DNA of 44,205 bases from Dehalococcoidia bacterium. GTDB lineage: Bacteria; Chloroflexota; Dehalococcoidia; Lucifugimonadales; UBA3495. Both the position numbers and the translations under genes were made by a program. The stretch spans positions 1 to 44,205 of the forward strand of contig DUCU01000014.1 in the NCBI GenBank assembly GCA_012959605.1. Direction: 5' to 3'. How positions within the stretch are numbered: the stretch's first letter is position 1; each line of letters begins with the position of its first letter. The notes beneath the pieces are model-generated. The model had not been told where the DNA came from and ran no database searches. It saw only the letters and a list, made by a program, of their open reading frames with translations. Of the stretch, positions 1 to 8,088 are shown piece by piece.

Positions 1-26
1 CGTGCCTCGAATGAGTGGTATTGAAT

Positions 27-73
27 GTCAGAATCGAGCTGACACGGGGTCACACCCACCGGTTTTGAGTCGG
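27..73. repeat. Degenerate direct repeat, left copy
   Basis: This stretch matches 3741-3787 in the same orientation. Both share a GTCAGA.TCGA.CT start, a central ACGGGGTCA and a GGTTTTGAGT-like end (one T longer in the right copy). By eye roughly three quarters of positions agree. It lies just outside the transposase and helicase scraps, so it may be the worn end of a mobile element or the 3' end of a lost gene. Confidence 0.4.
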
Positions 74-112
74 GTGCGAGCTATATTAGTTAGTTGTTGA
101 TGGTGCTTACTA

Positions 113-211
113 ATGTCTGGGGCCTCCGGCTCTATCACCAGATACCGTCTGGCTAATGCTGAATTCCCATTAATTGAACCGCTCTTCACGGCACCAACTA
201 ATGCGGGCTGA
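113..211 (+). pseudogene. IS5-type transposase N-terminal remnant
   Basis: A 32-codon reading frame from an ATG encodes a segment with RYRLANAEFPLIEPLF. This closely follows the conserved start of IS5-family transposases (Tyr-Arg-Leu, an acidic/aromatic step, then Leu-Ile-Glu-Pro-Leu). A TGA ends it right after this motif, and no catalytic DDE region is seen downstream. It is therefore a remnant rather than a working element. The match is short, so chance similarity is possible, but the other gene scraps nearby make a mobile-element relic plausible. Confidence 0.4.
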
Positions 212-222
212 TCTTATCAAGG

Positions 223-720
223 GTGTTGGCCAAGCGGGCCAAGACGATAGAGAGATCCTTGAGTGCATCAACGACCGTTAGGCCATGTTATGAGTTCAAC
301 TCTCTCCTAAGTAACGCCCGGTGCCTAGGAGAAGGAGTAGACGTTAGAGCGATAGACTGTGTCGGGTTTATAGACCCACGCAAGTCGAACATAGATATCG
401 TTCAAGCAGTGGGTAGAGCTATACGCAAAAGCGATGAGTCCAAGATTGGCACTATCGTGTTGCCAGTATTGATAGATAGTTTTGCTGACAATGAGGTTGA
501 TGAGCGGCTAAACAACTCACGATTTTCCCCCATCGGGGCAGTAATTATCGCACTGAGAGCCCATGACGAGGTTCTGCCTGGGCAGATAGACCAGCTTCGT
601 TTTCAGATGGGCCGTCGCTGGCTCCTTTCTCGATGCCGTAGATCTACAGCTTGCACCAGGAGTCCAAACCCACCACCACCCTCATGTTTTCTGCCCTTAA
701 AAGCGTCCCATTATCTATGA
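223..720 (+). pseudogene. Superfamily II helicase C-terminal fragment
   Basis: The 165-residue frame opens with GTG, but only about residues 25-138 look like real protein. They hold the end of a helicase C-terminal domain: NARCLGEGVDV (motif V region), DPRKSNIDIVQAVGRAIRKS (motif VI, with the Q..GR..R arginine finger) and a following ILP-type strand. The segment around ALRAHDEVLPGQIDQLR resembles the region after the motor in large restriction-associated or 'predicted helicase' proteins. The ATPase half (Walker A and DExx box) is absent and the last ~25 residues look frameshifted. It was probably part of a restriction or defence helicase; the exact family is not resolved. Confidence 0.6.
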
Positions 721-1084
721 ACGCCTACAGTAGAAAGAGTAGCCGCGAAAATCGCCACCGAGACAGAAAGAATGTTGGGAAGCATCACATTCAGGAAGGC
801 TCACCTAAAGTCGATGAGCACTCCAGTAACAACTCCCTAGATGAGACCAGTAAAAATAGATGTTTTAGCCTCGATCTATGGCGTACAGCCATCCGTCAGT
901 GGTCCGAACGTAAAAGGGACCTCTCGCAAATACTGGCGAAACTTCGATGGGAGCGTTCAAAGAAATAGTACTTTCTAGGCAAGTTTTATGTGGCTCAAAG
1001 TGACAATGGTTGAGAGCGCAGCGAGTCAGCTACTTTAAGGGCCATGTCAATAGGTAATATCGCATCCCCAGCTACCACGGATAA
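721..1084. other. Gene-poor stretch after the helicase fragment
   Basis: A 105-codon plus frame (651-968) runs through here. It is polar and low in recognisable structure, and its end (LWRTAIRQWSERKRDLSQIL) could be decayed helicase C-terminus, but no family match can be named. No RNA gene or promoter is evident. Confidence 0.3.
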
Positions 1085-1117
1085 GAAAGACCCGCCGGGA
1101 GCCCGGCGGGTCTTTCT
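1085..1117. terminator. Bidirectional hairpin terminator
   Basis: GACCCGCCGGG pairs with its complement around a short loop, flanked by an A-rich side and TCTTTCT, so it can end transcription both ways. Its likely role is to end the minus-strand dctP that stops at 1228. Confidence 0.75.
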
Positions 1118-1227
1118 GTATGAATCCGATGTTCCTCACCTAAGGTTACAGGATGTTGTTCTCCGGGAACTTTAGGCCAAAATATACCACTAGGGAAACT
1201 TCAATCCCTAAGGATTCGCATCCCAGG

Positions 1228-2601
1228 TTACTGAGTCACCGGTACTGGGCTGGTTGTACCATCGTCGTTTATCTTGAGTCCAACGATCGGTGCGATCTTC
1301 TCGTTGAATACACGCACGATCTCGGTGTCTGGGCCGCCTACCCTATTGATCCAGTTCGGTATCACATTGATCGGCACCGCTACGTTAGCCTGTATCTCCT
1401 TCATTTCATCAGTGAACGGTATGAATTCCAGGCCTGCGTCGATGTTGCGTTGCGTCCAGACCTCGTTCCATGCTGGAGTGACCCTCATGGCTTCAAGCTC
1501 ATGCCTGGCTCCTTCTTCAACCAGGATCTGACGAAGGTCGTCGGGTAGATCTGAGAAGATTTTTGCGTTCATGACCATAGTATTGATCAGCTGGCTGGAA
1601 AGAGGGCCGACCATGTAGTCGGTAACCTCGTACCATCGCTGTCCCATGGCTGCAAAGGCCACCGTGACACCACAGTCCAGGATGCCGCGCTCTAAGGCCG
1701 AATAGACCTCGGCGAAGGCTACGAACTGGGCATTGGCACCGAATGCCTCGATCCAGTCAGACAGGGCGGCGCCATGGCTTCGCACCTTTTTACCCTTGAA
1801 ATCAGCTGCGGTATTGATCTTGTCCCGGCAGAAGAAGAAATTGTCACCACCGGAAACCCACATGCGGCTTATGACCTGTCCGCCGCCAGTGTTCTCTTGA
1901 ATAAGATCTTCAAGGTGTCCTTGAACGGCCGCGTTAGCCTTATATTCAATCTCGTGGTTGGGGTATAAACCGTACAGGAAGGTAATCTCTAGCTGGGGCA
2001 GATCCCCGGCTACGTAACCAGAAGTAATCTCGGTAAAATCTATGGTACCGTCGCGGACCAATGCCAGCGAGTCGGGACCGGCTAATCCCAATTCTGGGAA
2101 GGACGTAATGACTAGATTAAGCTTTCCCTGCGTTCGCTCAATGGTATTTTTGACAAGTACTTCTTCCACTAACTTGCAGGTCGCTAAAGTGCGGTTGATG
2201 CAGGTGACCTGGATATCTATGGGCTTCCCGTCGTAGACGAGTTCAGTCGGGTTGGTGAAGTTCGATTTTTCAACCAAAGCCTCATAGTAGGGGGAGTCAA
2301 ATAGGTACCGCTCCCGCTCTAACCCTGCCAGGTTGATCATGTCATTCGCGTCACCCAGTGTAGGGCCAGGAGCAGGGCCAACCAATTGGCTCAGGTCTCC
2401 TACGTAGAAAGAGCCCGACCCGCCAGCACGCTGGGCTGCCGCTTCTTCCAACGTTAACGAAGCCGCCGCGGGTTTCGCCGCCGCGGGTTTCTCTGCTGCG
2501 GGTTTCGCCGCCGCAGAGTCTTCAGATTCCGAACCGCCACAGGCTGAGAGAATCACACCAAACATTGCTAGCAACAAGAACACTAATACGCCGTTCCGCA
2601 T
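1228..2601 (-). CDS. TRAP transporter solute-binding lipoprotein (DctP-like)
   Basis: A 457-residue extracytoplasmic receptor of the TRAP family, which captures organic acids and delivers them to a DctQ/DctM permease. A lipoprotein signal peptide ends in LSAC with the lipid-bearing Cys at residue 21. It is followed by an Ala/Lys/Pro-rich linker (about 28-50) and then the DctP fold. The stretch from RSHGAALSDWIEAFGA through FAEVYSALERGILD to RWYEVTDYM is the typical DctP core. It shares a special N-terminal block (YVGDLSQLVG) and a CINRTL..C pair with the receptor at 9209, so the two are paralogues. RBS GTGAGGA precedes the ATG. It stands alone, with no permease co-transcribed, and may use the permeases at 4231-8088. 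Confidence 0.9.
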   Translation of the reverse strand: MRNGVLVFLLLAMFGVILSACGGSESEDSAAAKPAAEKPAAAKPAAASLTLEEAAAQRAGGSGSFYVGDLSQLVGPAPGPTLGDANDMINLAGLERERYLFDSPYYEALVEKSNFTNPTELVYDGKPIDIQVTCINRTLATCKLVEEVLVKNTIERTQGKLNLVITSFPELGLAGPDSLALVRDGTIDFTEITSGYVAGDLPQLEITFLYGLYPNHEIEYKANAAVQGHLEDLIQENTGGGQVISRMWVSGGDNFFFCRDKINTAADFKGKKVRSHGAALSDWIEAFGANAQFVAFAEVYSALERGILDCGVTVAFAAMGQRWYEVTDYMVGPLSSQLINTMVMNAKIFSDLPDDLRQILVEEGARHELEAMRVTPAWNEVWTQRNIDAGLEFIPFTDEMKEIQANVAVPINVIPNWINRVGGPDTEIVRVFNEKIAPIVGLKINDDGTTSPVPVTQ

Positions 2602-2637
2602 TTTTTTTCCTCACCGTATAGAAATCTATTTATTATG

Positions 2638-2654
2638 AGAGCTTAGAAAGCTCT
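2638..2654. promoter_or_regulatory. Small palindrome upstream of dctP
   Basis: AGAGCTT-AGA-AAGCTCT is a perfect 7-bp inverted repeat about 37 bases before the dctP start. It could be an operator or a leader hairpin. The AT-rich bases at 2660-2690 could hold the promoter, but no convincing -35/-10 pair is seen. Confidence 0.3.
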
Positions 2655-2721
2655 GGGGACTGTATACATTAAATAGCTAGATATGTAAATAAGCATTGAT
2701 CTGCTCCAGTCTTAATTCTGA

Positions 2722-2880
2722 TCATGGGTGCAAACCGCAGTTGACCATCGGACTCGTGTGGGATCCGGTTGTCCCACGTGTTCCGGTGCAGCACTGTCGG
2801 TTACGAATTCATTGGCCGTTGTAGATGAACTAGTTGCAAGCCAATGGCATCCGACCAATCATCGAAAGAAAGCGGGCCCC
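2722..2880 (+). pseudogene. Zinc-ribbon repeat protein fragment (DUF4379-like)
   Basis: About 50 codons encode one nearly complete unit of the probable zinc-ribbon repeat: HRTRVGSGCPTCSG, then NSLAVV, then SQWHPTNHRKKAGP. In this family units of this form repeat, with CPxC, an NSLA segment and a WHPTxN segment each time. Only one unit remains. The frame is closed by a stop just upstream (2719-2721), and the sequence loses the pattern after about 2880. Such proteins often occur in mobile or defence-rich regions. It lies between two intact receptor genes on the other strand, which fits a decayed insertion. Confidence 0.55.
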
Positions 2881-3021
2881 ATTAGTTGGACAGTATTGGG
2901 GCAGGATCAAATAACGGTTCGCCTTCGTTCACCCTATTCCACAGGCCCTGTTTCTCATAAACGACGATTGTGGCCAATTGGAGAGAATATTCCGAGTCCA
3001 AGTAATGCGTACAGTTTGCTG

Positions 3022-3723
3022 TTAAAATCTTTGAATCTTCCCAAGAAACTCGTTTATGGCGGCTGGAAGCCTTTCATCCGCTGATCGAACTGCAAACCTT
3101 ATTAGCTCTGGGTTTTCCATCGAATGAACGTCTGTTAACGCTAATAATCTTTCCCCATGTTTATCAAGATATTTCCCAGCGAGATATTCATTACTCACAT
3201 CACCTTCCCCAAAGGCGTCTATCTTCCCTGACAGTAGCTGTGACACGATTTCATCCTGCGAAGGTACGAGTGGGATTATCGTAGCCCCGAGTGGTTTGTA
3301 CCTGAGATCGCCATCTATATGGGCACTCGAAGAAGGAGTTACAGCTATTTTTTTACCCTCGAAATCTTCGGGATCTCCAAGAATTTCCAAATCAGACTTA
3401 CGTATCAACAAAGATCTCCTTACAAGCATATAAGGGTCACTCCATACAGCGTTTCTCCCAAGGCGCCGATCCTCGTACTCCATCATTCCCGCAGCAGCCA
3501 CATCGCAATCCCCATTGCTGGGAGTTTCCCATAGGCCAGGAAACTCTCTCTTGATGAACTCGACCCTTAGGTCGGTTTTCGCTGCAAACTCCCTAAGTAG
3601 GCTAATATCGGTACCTACAATGTCTCTTCCATTTTCGTACGAAAACGGTGCGAACTCCGTGTAGGTACAGATTGTAAGGATGCCTTCCGATATCGTTGTA
3701 AACGCAACTTTGTTTTCCGACAT
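3022..3723 (-). CDS. Family 3 solute-binding-like protein without signal peptide
   Basis: This 233-residue protein has the fold of ABC amino-acid receptors (SBP_bac_3). It shows ICTYTEFAPFSYENG near the N-terminus, IVGTDISLLREFA, a DVAAAGM segment with a following R, then the second lobe with GKKIAVTPSSSA and LLSGKIDAFGEGD. These receptors normally work in the periplasm or as lipoproteins. Here the first 15 residues (MSENKVAFTTISEGI) contain no hydrophobic core and no lipobox, and no ABC permease or ATPase is nearby. It may be cytoplasmic, a sensor, an enzyme of the cyclohexadienyl-dehydratase type, or a gene with a lost 5' end. No clear ribosome-binding site precedes the ATG, and the right copy of the degenerate repeat begins 17 bases upstream. 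Confidence 0.75.
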   Translation of the reverse strand: MSENKVAFTTISEGILTICTYTEFAPFSYENGRDIVGTDISLLREFAAKTDLRVEFIKREFPGLWETPSNGDCDVAAAGMMEYEDRRLGRNAVWSDPYMLVRRSLLIRKSDLEILGDPEDFEGKKIAVTPSSSAHIDGDLRYKPLGATIIPLVPSQDEIVSQLLSGKIDAFGEGDVSNEYLAGKYLDKHGERLLALTDVHSMENPELIRFAVRSADERLPAAINEFLGKIQRF

Positions 3724-3740
3724 AATTTTTGCTGCCGAAG

Positions 3741-3787
3741 GTCAGAGTCGAACTGGTACGGGGTCATTCCTATCGGTTTTTGAGTTC
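3741..3787. repeat. Degenerate direct repeat, right copy
   Basis: Partner of the repeat at 27-73, same orientation, sharing the ACGGGGTCA core. The two copies bracket 3.7 kb holding gene scraps and two receptor genes. Confidence 0.4.
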
Positions 3788-3915
3788 GACTTTGGTCGTT
3801 TTACCCTGTCACACTGCATCCCAGTTAGTCTCCTTTCATAGCTAGAATGACCGGTCCATTTCCGCATTAGATGTAACTACTTACATTTCAATGCGCTTGG
3901 ATAGATTTACATAAA

Positions 3916-4125
3916 ATGAACAGGGAAAGCAAGCTGGTCTATTCCATCGTTGAGATAGTGGGTCTTCTGGGGATCGGGTGAAGCAAGGTCTATGAACTGG
4001 TACGGTCAGGTAGTTACCTTACTTCTTTGAGTCCGGCGGTCAGCCGAGAAAGAAGTCCGTCAGTTTCGAAGCGAACCCTATGGTTAATGCGGCCCGCAAG
4101 CGGTTTCGCGAATATCTACCCTCGA
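3916..4125 (+). pseudogene. Excisionase-like helix-turn-helix gene with in-frame stop
   Basis: From an ATG the frame reads through YSIVEIVGLLGIG, then TGA at 3979-3981, then SKVYELVRSGS. Together these are the standard MerR-like/excisionase DNA-binding motif (a V-E-A-A-x-L-L-G-x-G-R-S-K-V-Y-E-L-x-R-S-G type pattern). The TGA sits exactly where an Arg (CGA) is usual, so a single C-to-T change explains it. The frame then degrades, although RKRFREYL near 4105 resembles the usual C-terminal helix. Proteins of this kind direct excision of phages and integrative elements, so this is further evidence for a lost mobile element. Confidence 0.6.
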
Positions 4126-4158
4126 TCTGCTATAAATGTTCTTCGATGTTTTATCCGC

Positions 4159-4200
4159 AAACGACGAAGCCCCAGCCAATTTGCTGGGGCTTCGTCGTTT
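4159..4200. terminator. Strong bidirectional terminator
   Basis: An 18-bp perfect stem (AAACGACGAAGCCCCAGC and its complement) with a 6-base loop. The A/T tails are built into the stem, so it works both ways. It ends the minus-strand TRAP operon whose last gene stops at 4231. Confidence 0.85.
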
Positions 4201-4230
4201 AGCGCTGATTTGACAAATGCGCGCTGGTGT

Positions 4231-5724
4231 TTAGCGGCCGCCTTTGACTAGATCCGGCAGCCAAAGCGCTATCTGCGGGAAGAGCATCACTAGAATTACA
4301 ACGATGCCCATGCAGGCCATGAACGGCAACACCCCGATCCACACGTCAGCAATAGTGCTTTCTTTGGCAATCTCGTTGGCAAGTTCAGCTTGTTCACGGT
4401 CGACGTCCTGACGAACTCCGTGCAAGACGTAAAGGTTGATACCCTCCGGAGGGCTGATAAGCGCCGCTTCTACCAAGATCACCATGATGATGCCGAACCA
4501 GACCAGATCAACCCCGGCCTGCTCCAATGTAGGCAGAAGAATGGGCACTGTTGTGACCATCATCGCGAAGCTTTCCATGAATGTGCCCAGGATCAGGTAG
4601 AACACGATGAGCACCAGAACCAGCACGGTGGGAGAGAGGTCCCAACTGGTTATCATGTCGGCAATATCTTGGGAGATTCCCAATCTGGCGAAGGCAAAGC
4701 TCAGCGTAAATGCGGCAAGAATTATCAGGAAAATCATTCCTGTCGTTCGTATCGTAGAGATTATCGCAGTTTGTACGATCTCGCCATTCAGTTTCAGCGT
4801 CGCTACCCACGCGGCCCTGTCTGCTCCCCCTTGAGACAGCATCTCCGCTTTAAAACTTCCCGGAACCACGTTGATCAGGCCGGTCATTCGTAGGAGCTTG
4901 CTAAGAAGCGGTGCGGTTACCTTCTGTGAGTTCATTAGGACTGCCAGGACGAACGAGCCAGAGACGCCGAACGCCGCTGCTTCGCTGGGAGTCGCGATAC
5001 CCATGTAGATGCTACCCAGTACGATGAATATGAGGATGACCATCGGCAGTAGGCCAACCAGGCTGGTTATCCTATCGACCCAACCTTCAAGAGTTTTAAA
5101 GCTCGCACCCTGTTCCCGGGGCGCCATATCTTTCCAGACAAGGGCTAGTATGGCAATCATCACCATGAAGACGACAGCTAACATGATTCCGGGCACGAAC
5201 CCGGCTAAATATAACCGGCCGATGGATTCTTCCACCAGCACCCCGTAGATGATTAGGCTGATACTGGGCGGAATCAAGATTCCAAGCGTCCCGCCAGCCG
5301 CCAAGGACCCAATCACCATCCGCTCGGAGTAACCCCGCTGCCGGAATGACGGAAGGGATACGCGGCTAATTGTTGCCGATGTTGCAACGCTGGACCCGGA
5401 GCACGCCGCGAAGATGGCGCATGAAACGATATTCGTGTGAATCAGTCCTCCAGGAAGGAAGAAGATCCACTTGGATATCACCTGGTACATCTTTTCGCCC
5501 ATTCCGCTGCGGTTCATGAGCTCGCCCATTAGAACGAACAGCGGGACGGCCACAAGGATGAAGCTGGTGTTAGATTCCCATGCCTTATTCGCCATGATGT
5601 TCCACAAGGGAGCATCGGAGAAGAAGTACATTATTATCAGGGAGAGACATCCTAGAGCGGCAGCGACGTAAAGTCCCGCCATGAAGAATGCCCCCATCAG
5701 ACCAAATGCTACGCCAATTGCCAC
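4231..5724 (-). CDS. TRAP transporter large permease (DctM-like), first copy
   Basis: A 497-residue, highly hydrophobic integral membrane protein: the DctM subunit that moves substrate with a sodium gradient after delivery by DctP. The family signature GGTLGILIPPS is at about residues 144-154, with PLFVLMGELM near 61-70 and CAIFAACSGSS near 102-112. Typical DctM proteins have about 425 residues; this one is longer because of a mostly polar segment at about 265-318 between membrane segments. The second DctM (6589-8088) has a comparable but differently worded insert. The start is GTG with GAGAGG upstream. It is the last gene of the DctM-DctQ-DctM group, 88 bases after dctQ with a hairpin in the gap. 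Confidence 0.93.
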   Translation of the reverse strand: MAIGVAFGLMGAFFMAGLYVAAALGCLSLIIMYFFSDAPLWNIMANKAWESNTSFILVAVPLFVLMGELMNRSGMGEKMYQVISKWIFFLPGGLIHTNIVSCAIFAACSGSSVATSATISRVSLPSFRQRGYSERMVIGSLAAGGTLGILIPPSISLIIYGVLVEESIGRLYLAGFVPGIMLAVVFMVMIAILALVWKDMAPREQGASFKTLEGWVDRITSLVGLLPMVILIFIVLGSIYMGIATPSEAAAFGVSGSFVLAVLMNSQKVTAPLLSKLLRMTGLINVVPGSFKAEMLSQGGADRAAWVATLKLNGEIVQTAIISTIRTTGMIFLIILAAFTLSFAFARLGISQDIADMITSWDLSPTVLVLVLIVFYLILGTFMESFAMMVTTVPILLPTLEQAGVDLVWFGIIMVILVEAALISPPEGINLYVLHGVRQDVDREQAELANEIAKESTIADVWIGVLPFMACMGIVVILVMLFPQIALWLPDLVKGGR

Positions 5725-5754
5725 TTTCGCTAACCTCTCGTTTCCCGGTTATGG

Positions 5755-5792
5755 AAGCACACGGCCTATCCCGTCAGACAGGCCGTGTGCTT
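5755..5792 (-). other. Intercistronic hairpin between dctQ and dctM
   Basis: AAGCACACGGCCT pairs perfectly with its complement (13 bp, 12-base loop). No U-run follows in the minus direction, so it is more likely an RNA-processing or stability element, or a leaky attenuator, than a full terminator. Confidence 0.55.
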
Positions 5793-5812
5793 AATGCTAT
5801 TCGTGGGTAGAG

Positions 5813-6448
5813 TTAAACCGTGCCTGCAGCCTCTTCTTCAGTGAAGACGGCCTGCGAGCCTATTTCGTCACCGCCCATGGCCCGGTGCAACTTGGGGAGC
5901 CAGGCTTCGGTAACCAAAGAAAGCATCATCTGTCCCGCCGTAATCACCAAGAAGGTGAAGCCCAACGCGACCACTATCTTGGGAATGAAGAGCGGGGTTA
6001 GCGGGTAGTCATTCGTCACAACGCCGCGCTCATAGTTGTCTATTACGTTCGCCCACATTTTAATTGTAGTGACGTAGGCGAAGAACGCCACTGCAAAGAG
6101 AGCCAAGAAGTCGGCACACGCCCGGATACGGAAGTTCATATACGGCAGCAACACGTCTATGCGTACATGGGCACCCGACCTTAAAGAATACGAGAAAGCC
6201 CAAGTCGCGGCCATGGCCAGCACGTATCCGCTCATCACATCGGTGGCGGGTGCCATCACCCAATCCAATTTACGGGCCACTACCTGATAGGTGATAAAGA
6301 ACCCAAGCAGCAGTAATTCAATACCGCAGACCCAACCCATGATGTAATATACCCGATCCATGAGACGAGTCACCGCGCGGTAACCAAACAATGTTTTGGA
6401 CGCTATCGTCGATTTTCCGACGTAATCTACCTGGGCATTAGCAGCCAT
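5813..6448 (-). CDS. TRAP transporter small permease (DctQ-like)
   Basis: A 211-residue protein with four predicted membrane segments (about 36-58, 71-92, 108-132 and 152-176), the layout of DctQ, the small subunit that joins DctM to form the permease. The stretch GVVTNDYPLTPLFIPKIVVALGF before the last helix region is typical (quoted here only as landmark; key residues are the TNDYPLTP turn). A TGGAG-type RBS precedes the ATG. It lies between the two DctM genes on the same strand, so a single DctQ may serve both large subunits. Confidence 0.88.
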   Translation of the reverse strand: MAANAQVDYVGKSTIASKTLFGYRAVTRLMDRVYYIMGWVCGIELLLLGFFITYQVVARKLDWVMAPATDVMSGYVLAMAATWAFSYSLRSGAHVRIDVLLPYMNFRIRACADFLALFAVAFFAYVTTIKMWANVIDNYERGVVTNDYPLTPLFIPKIVVALGFTFLVITAGQMMLSLVTEAWLPKLHRAMGGDEIGSQAVFTEEEAAGTV

Positions 6449-6588
6449 GGATATACTCCAAATAGTTGGCGGATTGCTTCTCGGATTTCCTATTCTGTAC
6501 CTATGGCCCGCGATAGTCTAACACGTCAATTCAAATCGCGGTTCAGGTACCTAAAACTTAGTCTGGTCATTCCTCGATCATTGATATT

Positions 6589-8088
6589 TCACAATCTGGC
6601 TCCTTTAACCTGATCGGGTAACCATAGTGCAATCTCGGGGAAGACCATAAGGATCCCAATCACTATGGCCATACATCCCATGAAAGGTAAGACGCCGATG
6701 TAGACGTCGTTAATGGTTTTTGGTTTCTCGGTGCCGTCTTCTAAAAGCTCTTTGGTTTCCATCTGTGCCCCGTGGAGCGCAAATAAACTCAATCCTTGCG
6801 GTGGGCTAATCTGGGCAGCCTCAAGCAATATAATCATGATTATGCCAAACCACAGAAGGTCGATCCCGCTCGCCGTGAGAGTGGGTACGATCAAAGGCAA
6901 GGTGGTCAACATCATCGAGTAACTCTCCATGAATGTGCCAAGCACCAGGTAGAAAACAACTACGATCAATATCAACTGAACCGATGAGAGATCGAGGCTA
7001 ACGACCCACCGGGCCATGTCCTCCGAAATATGGAGGTACGCGAAGGCAAATTGCAAGGTGGCAGCCGCCATGAGAATGAACATGATCATGCCGGTAGTCT
7101 TGATCGTCCCCATGAAGGCTTCGGTGAGCATCCGAAAATTCGATAGAGCAATCTGCTTAATCAGTACTTTGTCATATTCCTGTGCTTGCTCCGCTGCCCT
7201 CTCGGCAGATTCCCGCAACCGGCCAGGCAGCAACACAAACAACCTAGCCTTGCGGCCAGCCAATGCTCCCAAGTTAAGCCAAATCTCATACGTCTGGTTG
7301 ATCACGGCAATGACGAAGGCGCCACTAACGCCGGCCGCCGCAGCTTCAGTGGGCGTAGCCCAGCCTCCATAGATGCTTCCAAGCACGAGAAATATCAGGG
7401 CGGCGACCGGAAGAACCGCTAAGGTCCCAAGTATCCGGTCTCTCCATCCCTTTAGGGTCATGTAACTATCGGAAGAGGATCTCGGAGCGATACCAGGCCA
7501 AATTATCGCGGCAATCGCAATCATCAGCATGAACGTCCCAGCCATTAAAGCTCCAGGGAAGAAACCGGCCAGAAATAAACGGCCTATAGAAGTTCCGGTG
7601 GACAATCCATAAAGGACCAGCAAGACACTGGGTGGAATCAGTATGCCTAGAGTTCCGCCCGCCGCCAGAGAACCCACCACCAATCTCTCGTTGTAGCCTC
7701 TGGCTCGGAATGCGGGCAACGCTACCCTACTGATGGTGGCGGCCGTGGCGATGCTGGACCCGGAGCAAGCAGCAAAGATCGCGCATGAGGCGATGTTCGT
7801 GTGGAGCAGGCCCCCTGGAATCGGCCCGACCCATCTGTCCAACGCCTTATACATCCGGTCTGCGACTCCGCTTCGCAGGATCAATTCGCCCATTAGCACA
7901 AAAAGGGGTATCGCTACCAATAAGAACCGGGTGTAGGTCTCCCAGGCCCGGTTAGCCATGATATTCCACAAGGGCGCATCTGAGAAGAACTTCATCATGA
8001 TCAGCGATAACGATCCTATCGCGCCCGCTACATACAAGCCCGCTAGGAAGAACACCGTCATGAGAGAGAACGCGACTACTATCGCCAA
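6589..8088 (-). CDS. TRAP transporter large permease (DctM-like), second copy
   Basis: A 499-residue paralogue of the DctM at 4231-5724, recognisably alike along most of its length (SDAPLWNIMAN, PLFVLMGEL, AAGGTLGILIPPS). The DctM signature is intact, and the same central region (about 266-325) is expanded with a charged, helix-like segment (RLRESAERAAEQAQEYDK) unlike the first copy. The start is TTG. No ATG or GTG lies between the upstream in-frame stop and this TTG, and AAGGCGG sits just before it. It is the first gene of the minus-strand group, 140 bases before dctQ. The order DctM-DctQ-DctM suggests a duplicated permease sharing one small subunit. Confidence 0.92.
   Translation of the reverse strand: MAIVVAFSLMTVFFLAGLYVAGAIGSLSLIMMKFFSDAPLWNIMANRAWETYTRFLLVAIPLFVLMGELILRSGVADRMYKALDRWVGPIPGGLLHTNIASCAIFAACSGSSIATAATISRVALPAFRARGYNERLVVGSLAAGGTLGILIPPSVLLVLYGLSTGTSIGRLFLAGFFPGALMAGTFMLMIAIAAIIWPGIAPRSSSDSYMTLKGWRDRILGTLAVLPVAALIFLVLGSIYGGWATPTEAAAAGVSGAFVIAVINQTYEIWLNLGALAGRKARLFVLLPGRLRESAERAAEQAQEYDKVLIKQIALSNFRMLTEAFMGTIKTTGMIMFILMAAATLQFAFAYLHISEDMARWVVSLDLSSVQLILIVVVFYLVLGTFMESYSMMLTTLPLIVPTLTASGIDLLWFGIIMIILLEAAQISPPQGLSLFALHGAQMETKELLEDGTEKPKTINDVYIGVLPFMGCMAIVIGILMVFPEIALWLPDQVKGARL

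Noticed and set aside
651-968. 105-codon frame after the helicase fragment as an independent gene
   Set aside because: No RBS, no recognisable motif, overlaps the helicase fragment; probably decayed sequence.
4390-4893. 167-codon plus-strand frame
   Set aside because: It is a shadow of the DctM gene, full of His, Gln and Asp runs with no domain, and lies wholly within a strongly supported membrane protein gene.
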